Shown here: positions 42,942 through 53,904 of the stretch, one piece after another
Position numbering within the stretch: the first letter of the stretch is position 1
How the letters are laid out: every line of letters begins with the position of its first letter
Assembly: GCA_014218235.1 (NCBI GenBank)
Contig: CM024759.1
Coordinates: 70,936,119 to 71,000,118 of the forward strand
Reading direction: 5' to 3'
DNA: 64,000 nt
DNA from: Colocasia esculenta
Taxonomy: Eukaryota; Streptophyta; Magnoliopsida; Alismatales; Araceae
Notes under the pieces: model-generated
Told to the model about the DNA's origin: nothing
The model's input: the letters and a program-made list of their open reading frames with translations, nothing else
The model's database searches: none
Position numbers and translations under genes: made by a program

Positions 42942-45900
42942 ATGGCTTCAGACCGTTCATGGATGTATCGCAGAATAGTTGATCATGTGGTGTCCGTGGA
43001 GTTTAGGGTTGGAGTTGAGAATTTCATTCAGTTTGCATTGGGGAATCCAAATGCAGCAGTAGACCGCGAATGTCGCATCCGATATCCTTGTTTGATTTGT
43101 AAAAATTTGAAGTGGAATTCACCATGGGAGGTTCAACGCCATTTATACAGAAAATGGTTTGTTGAATGTTATATGAATTGGACATGTCATGGTGAGGAGT
43201 TCTGGTCGCACGAGCCTAGTAATGTGGAAGGTACAAGTACGTACGTGGATATGGTTGTAGATGCTGCTGGTCCGATATTCAGTGTACATGAGGATCCTGT
43301 ATACGTTGAAGACGTGCCGAATAAGGGAGCCGAAAGATTCTATCAGTTACTTAAGGATGCTGATGAGCCATTGTGGGATGGTTGTCAAAAACACACTCGG
43401 TTGTCAGCGGTGTCACAGTTGCTGAACTTGAAATCTGAATTTCATATATCTGAGAATTGCTTTGATCGTCTCCTCCTCATCATCAAGAGCATGTTACCTC
43501 CAGATGAGAAGCTGCCTCCAAATTTTTATCATGTCAAGAAGATGGTCAATGATTTAGGACTTTGATATGTGAAAATAGATGCATGTCCTAATCATTGTAT
43601 GTTGTATGACAAAGAGAATGCAGATATGGTATCATGTTCAGTTTGCCATCATGATAGGTTTAACCTAAAAGAGGGGTCAATTCTAGGGGAAATGATATAC
43701 CTTATGTGTGATTGCGATATTTCCCCCTTACACCCAGGCTACAGCAGATGTATATGTCTTCAAAGACATCTGGACATATGAGGTGGCATGTAGAAAGAGT
43801 ACGTCGGGACAGGGATATTATGACTCATCCTGCAGATGGCGAAACTTGGATTCATTTCAACCATGTTTATCCTACCTTCTCAAAGGAGTCGCGTAATGTG
43901 AGGCTTGGTTTATGCACTGACGGATTCAATCCATTTGGAGGTTCAGTGGCTTCCTCCAGCTGGCCAGTGTTCGTGACGCCATACAATCTTCCTCCGAACA
44001 TGTGCATGAAGCGAGAAAATTTGTTCCTATCCTTATTGATTCCTGGTCCGAAAAGTCCTACAAAAAATATAGACATCTATCTAAGACCTTTGATTGATGA
44101 ATTGAAATTATTATGGACTGAGGGGGTCAATACTTATGATGCATCTAGAAAGCAAAATTTCACCATGAGGATAGCATTGATGTGGACTATAAGTGATTTC
44201 CTGCATACGAAATGCTATCTGGTTGGAGCACACATGGGAGGCTAGCATGTCCGTATTGTATGGATAATACCAAATTGTTTGTACTTAAACATGATGGGAA
44301 GTCCTGCTGGTTTGATTGCCATCGACAGTTTTTAGCAGTTGATCACCCTTTCGAAGACAAAAGATGCATTCCTAAAGAACAGAAAGGAACGAGATGAAGT
44401 TATATTTGAGAGGTTGTCCGGTCATCATATGGCAGCACGTGTTGCAAATTTACCAGATATCACACAACAGATGGGCAACACTCGACACCTTTCAGGTTTT
44501 GGGAAGGAGCACAACTGGGTGAAGAGAAGCATTTTTTTGGGAGCTACCTTATGGTCGACTCTTCTTCTGCGGCACAATCTAAACGTGATGCATATCGAGA
44601 AAAATGTCTTTGATAATATATTCAACACTGTTATGGATATCAAAGGTAAAACAAAGGACAATGTGAACGCACGCTTGGACTTGTCCATGCTCTGTAAACG
44701 TCCAGAGTTAGAACTTGTTGAAGTAAATGGGAAATCAATTAAATCAAAAGTAGTTTATGTGCTTGGAGGAGGACAAGTAAAGGAAGTGTGTCAGTGGCTG
44801 AAACAGTTGAGATTTCCTGACGGTTATGTGTCTAATATTGCTCGTTCTGTCAACGTCAGTGAGGGAAAGATATATGGAATGAAGAGTCACGACTGCCATG
44901 TGTTCATGCAAAGGTTGCTACCTATTGCATTTCGTGACATGTTGCCGAAGCCTCTATGGGGAGCGTTGTCTGAGCTGAGTCGATTTTTCATGATTCTATG
45001 TGCATCAGAACTCAGACCTCAGGATGTGCAAACTATCGAACAGAATGTGGTCACCATCGTATGCAAGTTGGAGAAGATATTTCCGCTTGCATTCTTCGAT
45101 TCAATGGAGCATTTACTCGTACATCTATCATATGAAGCGAAGGTCGGAGGGCCAGTACAATATAGATGTATCCATTCGAGAGGTATATGCAAATATTAAC
45201 TGTTTCTTTCTTAGAATTGCACCTTACATCAGTGACACATTTTCTAATTGTCTTGTACATTGTTGATGTAGGTGTATGCATGACCTCAAAATGAAAGTCT
45301 GAAATAAAGCAAAAGTGGAGGGTTCTATTGCTGAGGCATACATTATAGAGGAAATCTCAAACTTTTGTTCAATGTATTTTGAAGCAGACATTCAAACTCG
45401 TCGTACACAACCTCCACGTAATGATGATGGGGGGGAATCTGTGTGTTCAAATCGACTCTCAATATTTACTCATCCTGGACGTGCCTTCGGACGTTCTTCA
45501 ACTCGAATGCTGGATGACAGAGAGTTATGCGCCGTAGAGATATATATTCTTTTAAATTGTGCTGAGCTAGAATGTTATGTTGAGTAAGTACTACTCTCAC
45601 AATTTATTGTGTATGTAACTTCTTTGCCTTTATTCTAGCTATTCAGTGTGGTCTTCTATTCATATTGCAGACAATTTGATTCTGAAGTAATTCAAAGAAA
45701 TCCACATCTCACTGATTTTGACGTTGAAAAAGAACGAGAGAAGTCATTGGCCTTATGACTAAGGAAACGCGTAAGTGTACACGATCGAAGAGTATTCAAG
45801 AAAAGTTATGTTCACTTTTTAACTAGTCTTTTGAACACGCAGGTTGAACAAGGTTTAATTACTGGTGAAAGAGTTCGTCAGGTAGCCTATGGCCCATCCA

Positions 45901-46644
45901 AAATTGCACAGAATTATCCTGGATTTATTGTCAATAGGTATAGGTTTCATACAAAAGACTATGGGCAGAATAAATCTACCATAAACAGTGGCGTATGTGT
46001 AAAGGAAGTACATATAATGAAAGTGAGTATGACTACTATGGTATTGTAGGGAGATCCTACAATTGCAATATCTAGGAGAAGACAATCATATATTCTTGTT
46101 CAAGTGTCATTGGTTTGATCCGAATTCCATTCGAAATGACACAACGCATGGGATTGTCGAGCTTAAGCATAAGTCAAAATTGAATACTTATGAGCCATTC
46201 ATCTTAGCCACACAAGCCCAACAAGTGTATTATACAAGTTATCCATCATCTACAAACAAAGAACGAAATGATTGGTGGGTAGTTTGCAGAGTTAAGTCAA
46301 GACTATTCTCTGATTATGAATTGGACATGACTGATCAGACACTTGAAGAGGTCAACGCAGAATTCTTTCAAGAAGACTTTGTTGAAAATGTAGAGTTGAT
46401 AACTCATATTGGAGAAGACGAATCTGAAGCACCAATTTCCTTGTCTCACGGAAATGAGGTCGAAGAAGTCGATCCACGTGAGATGCAAGACAATAGTGCT
46501 CGTCGTACAGATATTGAATGTGAAAGTTCTGATGATGAAGATGAATATACCAGTGATGAATGTGAAGATGATGATGAAGATGGGGTTGAATTAGACATAT
46601 CGTCATCATCTGAGGAGGAAATGAATATCATTAAAAACGGGTAG
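42942..46644 (+). pseudogene. TNP2-type transposase of CACTA-2, multi-exon, frameshifted
   Basis: The start is chosen at ATG 42942 (MASDRSWMYRR), just after an acceptor. Transpos_assoc domain: RYPCLICKNLKW and VQRHLYRKWF, to about residue 85. TNP2 core: PLWDGCQ, LLNLKSEFHIS, ACPNHCMLYDKENADMVSCS, LTPRLQQMYMSSKTS, CTDGFNPFGG, GRLACPYCMDNTK, RHNLNVMHIEKNVFDNI. DUF4218: LSRFFMILCASEL, FFDSMEHLLVHLSYEAKVGG. Then spliced C-terminal exons with DUF4216-like YRFHTKDYG, HWFDPNS, WWVVCRVKSRLF and an Asp/Glu-rich tail ending 46644. In-frame stops occur at 43563 and near 45300. Frameshifts lie near 43708, 44205, 44345, 45170 and 46040. It is recognisable throughout but cannot encode a full enzyme. Confidence 0.9.
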
Positions 46645-46740
46645 AATTTTTTCACATTTATAGAGTATATTTGAAGTAGCTCACTTTCAATATAAGCCAT
46701 TGACTACTGAACATTATTATTTTATGTTCCCTATGAAGAT

Positions 46741-49700
46741 ATGTTGTGTGGAGCACGATCGGGCACCAGATCTGTGAGGGGCCTCCGTGGGAGGGTTTTG
46801 TTCCACGCATCAGGTATGTATATGTATATTTTTCTAGTGTAGTTTTATGTGTGTAGTTTCTTTGTGCATTATTTATGTGTACTTGTGTAGTATTAATGCC
46901 ATTAAAATTGTTATAGCTTCTAGTTCTTCGGGTGAGCTGACTCCTCCTCCACCTAGAGGACCAGGTTTGCATATTTCAATTTCAAGTATTTTGGTAGTCA
47001 TTATTTATACATATTATTAATGTTATTAGAATTGCTACAGGTGCTGGTCCTTCTTTTGTGTCTCCTACCGTGGCTGCAGGTATGTATATTTGAAGATGTA
47101 CTTTTATTGTGCATTGATCTTTCTGCCATAAAATTATTATAGGTTTGGGTGAGTTTACACTTCCTTATTACTAATCCCTGCATTCTTGTTACAACTGTTG
47201 GTGCAGCCTCTGGGTCTCCTCCTGTAGCAGCAGGTATGTATATTTAAAGTTATACTTTTATGTATAGTCATTATTAGTATTGTTGTACAACTCTTACGTT
47301 GTTCAGCCTTTTTTTCCAGGTTCAGTGCCAGAGGATGCTGTTAGTCTGCAGGAGGGGGGAGGTAGTTTTTACGAGAGCACTCTGCGGGAGGTCTGGATCA
47401 ATGGGTACGTAATCAACATGTATGTATTTTTTAGGGGCAATGAGGTGAATTTAGTTCATAAATTCACATTAAGCAGTTACATATTTTCAGTGATAAAATA
47501 GAGCCCGCTCAAGCATCTCAATTTATCATAAAAACATTACAAGCACACTTTCCTGGGCCTATTTATAGATTCAATGATTTCCCGATGGAGGTCCAGGAGC
47601 ACTTGTATCAGATGTTCATGGTATGTAATTTCTTATTATAATTTATTTCTTATCTTATTCCTACATGTAGTTAACTAACTCTTATCTATATAGAGCAATC
47701 ATCGATTCACGCGTTGTCCGGACGAGACGCGGTCTCGATTTGCATGGACGATGACCGCACGATCAAATTTTAAGCATTTGATGTATAATGCGAGAAAAAT
47801 GCAGAGAAAGTCTCTCAGAGTGTAGACCCGACTCTTTGGAGGGAGCGGGCACCGAGTTGGATGAGGGGAGAGTACTGGGAAACTTTGTGCAACATATGGG
47901 CTGCAGAGAGATGGCAATCCACATCCATAATAATGAAAGTGAATTGGGCCGCCAATCCAGAGGCCAACGTGCATACTGGTGGGTCCGTCTTCTTTGCGAC
48001 CCATCAGTCCATATTGGTAAGTAATTTGTCCATTTCTGATATCTTTTATTTATATAGGTACTCATTTATGTCATGTTTTCTCTGTCAAATAGGAAAATGA
48101 GCTAAAAAGGCCGCCGACATTTTCGGAGGTGTTTGATAGAACATATAAGAAAAAGGAACAGATCTATACATTAGCGACAGAGCCCGAGAGGTTGTGGTAA
48201 GTATTTACAAGATATTCACTATTTAATTTTTCTCATTACAGATGAATATTATATTGTCATTTTTTCTTTTTTTTTTTGCAGGAGTCATATAGCCAACAAA
48301 TGACAGAGAAGTACGCCGGGGAGGACGAGCAGCCGCGGTTAGATCCTGAGGTATGGGTTGCGGCATCTGGTGCCCCAAAGAAAGGCCATGTGTATGGTTT
48401 TGGGCACAGTATCGACACGAGCCGGGTGTTATCTGGAGGATCCAGTTCAGCGTCACAGACCAGTACATTCAACGCGGGAGTTGGTACTTCAGGTACTTTT
48501 CCCAGTGATATGATGGGCTTCATTGCAAACACGATATCTGGTTTAGAGTCTCGTCTGGCGGATTCGATGGAGACTCGTCTGGCCCAGATGCAGATGCAGG
48601 TGACCGACGCACTACAGGCCCAGCTCTCTCAGACCCTCTCCCAGGTTATCTCCCAGGCCTTCTCCCAGGTCAGCATTCCTCCTCCACAGGCAGCACCTTC
48701 TCTACAGGCAGCACCATCGACATCAGCACACGCCCCTCACGTGAGTAAATTTATTTTATTTTACTTTTTTTTATTTTAACAGTTAAGTTAGCTAAGTTAG
48801 TTTAAGTTTAATTTGGGTTCATCGACGCACAATTTCATGTTAAGCAAGTTAGGTTAGTTAAAAAAGGAGATCTTAGTTAGATTTGGGGGTCCAAAATTCA
48901 AAATAATATACTCATACATGAATACTCCCGGTTTGAGCTTGACGCTCAAACTTACAATAAGTAAGTGAGTTTAGTTTAAAAATGAAGAACTTAGGTTTGG
49001 GGGTTCAAAATTAGAAATACTCATCTGATTAGCCTCCGGTTTTTTCCAGCACGGCCAGGGCGTTGATTGTGACTTGTGGAAATTGACGGAGTTCAATTCG
49101 AACTCCCGGTTTGAGCTCGACAGTCACACTTACATTAAGCAAGTTAGTTTAGTTCAAAAATGAAGAACTTAGGTAGGTTTTGGGGGTCCAAAATTAGAAA
49201 TACTCATCCGATTGGCGATCGGTTTTTTCCACCACGGCCAGGGCGATGATTGTGATTTGTGGAAATTGACGGATTTCAATTCGGACTCCCAGTTTGAGCT
49301 CGACGCTCAAACTTACAATAAGTAAGTGAGTTTAGTTTAAAAATGAAGAACTTAGGTTGGGGTTCAAAATTAGAAATACTCATCCGATTGGCCTCCGGTT
49401 TTTTCCAGCACGGCCAGGACGATGATTCTGACTTGTGGAAATTGACGGAGTTCAATTCGGATTCCCGGATTGAGCTCGACGGTCACACTTACATTAAGCA
49501 AGTTAGTTTAGTTCAAAATGAAGAACTTAGGTAGGTTTGGGGGTCCAAAATTGAAAATACTCATCTGATTGGCGATCGGTTTTTTCCACTATGGTCAGGG
49601 CGATGATTGTGATTTGTGGAAATTGACGGACTTCAATTCAGACTCCCGGTTTGAGCTCGACGCTCAAACTTACAATAAGTAAGTGAGTTTAGTTTAAAAA

Positions 49701-52700
49701 TGAAGAACTTTAGTTTGTGGGTTCAAATTAGAAATACTCATCTGATTGGCCTCTGGTTTTTTCCAGCACGGCCAGGGCGATGATTATGACTTGTGGAAAT
49801 TGACGGAGTTCAATTCGGACTCTCAGATTGAGCTCGACGGTCACACTTACATTAAGCAAGTTAATGTAGTTCAAAAATAAAAACTTAGGTAGGTTTGGGG
49901 TCCAAAATTGGAAATACTCATTCGATTGATGATCGGTTTTTCCACCACCACCAGGGCGATGATTGTGATTTGTGGAAATTGACGGACTTCAATTCAGACT
50001 CCCGGTTTGAGCTCGACGCTCAAACTTACAATAAGTAAGTGAGTTTAGTTTAAAAATGAAGAACTTAGGTTTGAGGGTTCAAAATTAGAAATACTCATCC
50101 GATTGGCCTCCGATTTTTTCCAGCACGGCCAGGGCGATGATTATGACTTGTGAAAATTGACGGAGTTCAATTCGGACTCCCGGATTGAGCTCAACGGTCA
50201 CACTTACATTAAACAAGTTAGTTTAGTTCAAAAATGAAAACTTAGGTAGGTTTGGGGGTCCAAAATTGGAAATACTCATTCGATTGCGATCGATTTTTTC
50301 CACCATGGTCAGGGCGATGATTGTGATTTGTGTAAATTGACGGACTTCAATTCAGACTCCCGGTTTGAGCTCGACGCTCAAACTTATAATAAGCAAGTGA
50401 GTTTAGTTTAAAAATGAAGAACTTAGGTTTGAGGGTTCAAAATTAGAAATACTCATCCGATTGGCCTCCGATTTTTTCCAGCACGGCCAGGGCGATGATT
50501 CTGACTTGTGGAAATTGACGGAGTTCAATTCAGACTCCCGGTTTGAGCTCGACGGTCACACTTACATTAAGCAAGTTAGTTTAGTTCAAAAATGAAAACT
50601 TAGGTAGGTTTGGGGTCCAAAATTAGAAATACTCATCCGATTGGCGATCGGTTTTTTCCACCATGGTCAGGGCGATGATTGTGATTTGTGGAAATTGACG
50701 ATGATTGTGATTTGTGGAAATCGACGGACTTCAATTCAGACTCCCGGATTTGAGCTCGACGCTCAAACTTACAATAACAGTGAGTTTAGTTTAAAATGAA
50801 GAACTTAGGTTTGGGGGTACAAAATTAGAAATACTCATCCGATTGGCCTCTGATTTTTTCAGCACGGCCAGGGCGATGATTATGACTTGTGGAAATTGAG
50901 GAGTTCAATTCGGACTCCCAGATTGAGCTCGACGGTCACACTTACATTAAGCAAGTTAGTTTAGTTCAAAAATGAAAACTTAGGTAGGTTTGGGGGTCCA
51001 AAATTGGAAATACTCATCCGATTGCGATTGGTTTTTTCCACCATGGTCAGGGCGATGATTGTGATTTGTGTAAATTGACGGACTTCAATTCAGACTCCCG
51101 GTTTGAGCTCGACTCTCAAACTTACAATAAGCAAGTGAGTTTAGTTTAAAAATGAAGAACTTAGGTTTGAGAGTTCAAAATTAGAAATATTCATTCGATT
51201 GTCCTCCGGTTTTTTTCAGCACGGCCAAGGCGATGATTATTACTTGTGGAAATTGACGGAGTTCAATTCGGACTCCCGGATTGAGCTCGACGGTCACACT
51301 TACATTAAGCAAGTTAGTTTAGTTCAAAAATGAAAACTTAGGTAGGTTTGGGGGTCCAAAATTGGAAATACTTATCCGATTGGCGATCGGTTTTTTCCAC
51401 CATGGTCGGGGCGATGATTGTGATTTGTGTAAATTGACGGACTTCAATTCAGACTCCCGGTTTGAGCTCGACGCTCAAACTTACAATAAGCAAGTGAGTT
51501 TAGTTTAAAAATGAAGAACTTAGGTTTGGGAGTTCAAAATTAGAAATACTCATCCGATTGGCCTCCGGTTTTTTCCAGCACGGCCAGGGCGATGATTCTG
51601 ACTTGTGAAAATTGACGGAGTTCAATTCGGACTCTCGGTTTGAGCTCGACAATCACACTTACATTAAGCAAGTTAGTTTAGTTCAAAAATGAAAACTTAG
51701 GTAGGTTTGGGGGTCCAAAATTAGAAATACTCGTCCGATTGGCGATCGGTTTTTTCCACCATGGTCAGGGCGATGATTGTGATTTGTGAAAATTGACGGA
51801 CTTCAATTCAGACTCCCAGTTTGAGCTCGCTCAAACTTACAATAAGTAAGTGAGTTTAGTTTAAAAATGAAGAATTTAGGTTTGGGGGTTCAAAATTAGA
51901 AATACTCCTTCGATTGGCCTCCGGTTTTTTCCAGCAGGGCCAGGGCGATGATTATGACTTGTGAAAATTGACGGAGTTCAATTCGGACTCCCGGATTGAG
52001 CTCGACGGTCACACTTACATTAAGCAAGTTAGTTTAGTTCAAAAATGAAAACTTAGGTAGGTTTGGGGTCCAAAATTGGATGAGTAGGCGATTGGTTTTT
52101 TTCCACCATGTTAGGGCGATGATTGTGATTTGTGTAAATTGACGGACTTCATTTCAGACTCCCGGTTTGAGCTCGACGCTCAAACTTACAATAAGCAAGT
52201 GAGTTTAGTTTAAAAATGAAGAACTTAGGTTTAGGGGTTCAAAATTAGAAATACTCATCTGATTGGCCTCCGGTTTTTTCTAGCACGGCCAGGGCGATGA
52301 TTATGACTTGTGGAAATTCACGGAGTTCAATTCGGACTCCCGGATTGAGCTCGACGGTCACACTTACATTAAGCAAGTTAGTTTAGTTCAAAAATGAAGA
52401 ACTTAGGTAGGTTTGGGGGTCCAAAATTGGAAATACTCATCCGATTGGCGATCGGTTTTTCCACCATGGTCAGGGCGATGATTGTGATTTGTGTAAATTG
52501 ACGGACTTCATTTCAGACTCCCGGTTTGAGCTCGACGCTCAAACTTACAATAAGCAAGTGATTTTAGTTTAAAAATGAAGAACTTAGATTTGAGGGTTCA
52601 AAATTCGAAATACTCATCCGATTGGCCTCCGATTTTTTCCAGCACGGCCAAGGCGATGATTATGACTTGTGAAAATTGACGGAGTTCAATTTGACCAGGG

Positions 52701-52996
52701 CGATGATTATGACTTGTGGAAATTGACGGAGTTCAATTCGGACTCCCAGTTTGAGCTCGACGCCTCAAACTTACATTAAGCAAGTTAGTTTAGCTGAAAA
52801 ATGAAGAATTTAGGTTTGAGAGTGCAAAATTAGAAATACTCATCCGATTGGCTTCTGTTTTTTTTTTTTATATAAATTTAAATAATTTATTGTTTATAAT
52901 AATATTCAATTTTAACTTATTATTGTTATATATGTATTGTAAGTTCCTTCATCGAGTGGCGTGGGAGGAGACGAGCACGAGGACGAGGATTCATGA
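46741..52996 (+). pseudogene. TNP1-like (Ptta/En/Spm, Transposase_24) gene of CACTA-2 with an exon array
   Basis: Second CACTA protein, thought to bind the ends. Exon 1 from ATG 46741 (MLCGARSGTRSVRGLRGR) ends 46813. Three phase-1 microexons of 48, 39 and 27 bases (46917-46964, 47041-47079, 47207-47233) encode Ser/Pro linkers. Next are 47320-47404, an exon from 47491 (DKIEPAQASQF), one from about 47695 (NHRFTRCPDETRSRFAW, then WAAERWQS and HTGGSVFFATHQSI), and one from about 48093 (PPTFSEVFDRTYKKKEQIYT). The exon 48282-48739 holds VWVAASGAPKKGHVYGFG and a Gln-rich coiled coil. The array of 93-base cassettes follows (48860-52850), then a last exon with an acidic frame GVGGDEHEDEDS ending at a TGA (52994). 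One frameshift lies near 47825. Confidence 0.8.
48860..52850 (+). repeat. Exon-cassette array: about 11 dimeric units of 358 bp
   Basis: Two related monomers of about 175-183 bp alternate. Each has a T-rich tract, a coding block (type a begins HGQGDDYDLWKLTEF, 31 codons; type b HGQGDDCDLCKLTDF) and a donor (AAGCAAGTTAGT or AAGCAAGTGAGT). Type-a blocks start at about 49050, 49409, 49767, 50124, 50482, 50863, 51220, 51579, 51934, 52284 and 52643. The one long interval (381) is due to a local 24 bp duplication near 50700. A partial unit follows at 52694. Confidence 0.92.
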
Positions 52997-52999
52997 TTG

Positions 53000-53289
53000 T
53001 CATTTCATTATTATTATTATTGTTATTGTCATTTATATTGTTGTTGTGGATAGTTTATTATTGTGATGTTGTGTATTTTTTATTGTTGTTGTGGACTTTT
53101 ATTATTGTTGTTATGGACATTTTTATTATTAGAGTGAAAATTTTATTATTTTATCTTGTGGACATTTATTATTGTTGGTTTGTGGATATTTTATTATTGT
53201 TGTCTTGTGGACATTTATTATTGTTGTGGACATTGATATATTTTCACAGGTTATTTTGCTAAAATTTTTATATTAAAAATTTAATTGAA
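53000..53289 (+). other. 3' untranslated region of CACTA-2, ATT/GTT-rich
   Basis: TTATTATTATTGTTATTGTC microsatellite-like sequence with repeated TGTGGACATTTATTATTG words. Open frames here are low-complexity Ile/Leu/Val runs and not genes. Confidence 0.6.
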
Positions 53290-53792
53290 AACATAGAGAC
53301 CGATTAGTGACCGAATTAGTCGTCACTATTCGGTCCCTGATTTAGGAACCGATTTGAGACCGAATATTTCGGTCACTACCGAAAAAATTCGGTCTCTAAT
53401 AGTGACCGAAATATTCGGTCACTATTCAGTCTCACAGACGGGCCGAATTGAGACTGACTGATTCAGTCGGAATTCGGTCCCCGTTTCTGGGACCGATTTG
53501 AGACTGAAAGAATTCAATCTCAAATAGTGACTGACATATTCGGTCACTATTCGGTCCAGAAACAGGGATCGAATAGTGACCGAATATTTCGGTCACTGTT
53601 AGAGATCGAATTATTTCGATCTCAAATCGGTCCCAGAAACAGGGACCGAATAGTGACCGAATGGTTTCGGTCACAGATTTGTGATCAGAAATTCTTCACC
53701 TACAAATTCGGTCACTATTCGGTCTCTGAGCTGTTTAGGGACCGAATAGAGACCGAATATTTCGGTCTCTATTTCCGATTTTTCTTGTAGTG
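53290..53792. repeat. 3' subterminal repeats and terminus of CACTA-2
   Basis: Dense ATTCGGTCACTATTCGG and TAGTGACCGAATATTTCGG words in both orientations end with TTTTTCTTGTAGTG. The next bases, GCACGTCGTCC, begin the duplicated segment. Confidence 0.88.
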
Positions 53793-53904
53793 GCACGTCG
53801 TCCTCGAACCATACCTTCAAGTAGTAATAAAATACATACATATTCATCAATAGTGGAAGAAAGAAAGATGTAGAATATTAGAATTTCTAGTAAATTTGTC
53901 TACC

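Larger units (their letters stand above)
38541..53792 (+). mobile_element. CACTA-2: En/Spm-type DNA transposon, about 15 kb, plus strand
   Basis: The 3' end reads TTTTTCTTGTAGTG at 53779-53792, the reverse complement of CACTACAAGAAAAA. Subterminal repeats built on ATTCGGTC and GACCGAAT fill 53290-53780 and 38550-38860. Between them are leader sequence, a G-rich minisatellite, foldbacks, a TNP2-type transposase gene and a TNP1-like gene with an exon-cassette array. The 5' terminal motif is not found, so the left boundary is approximate. The element lies directly against the second copy of the 20980-36080 segment. Confidence 0.82.

Noticed and set aside
48860..52850. CRISPR-like or simple satellite array
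   Set aside because: Repeats are long, degenerate and contiguous, with splice sites and coding blocks, in a plant transposon. CRISPR does not apply, and a plain satellite does not explain the exon structure.
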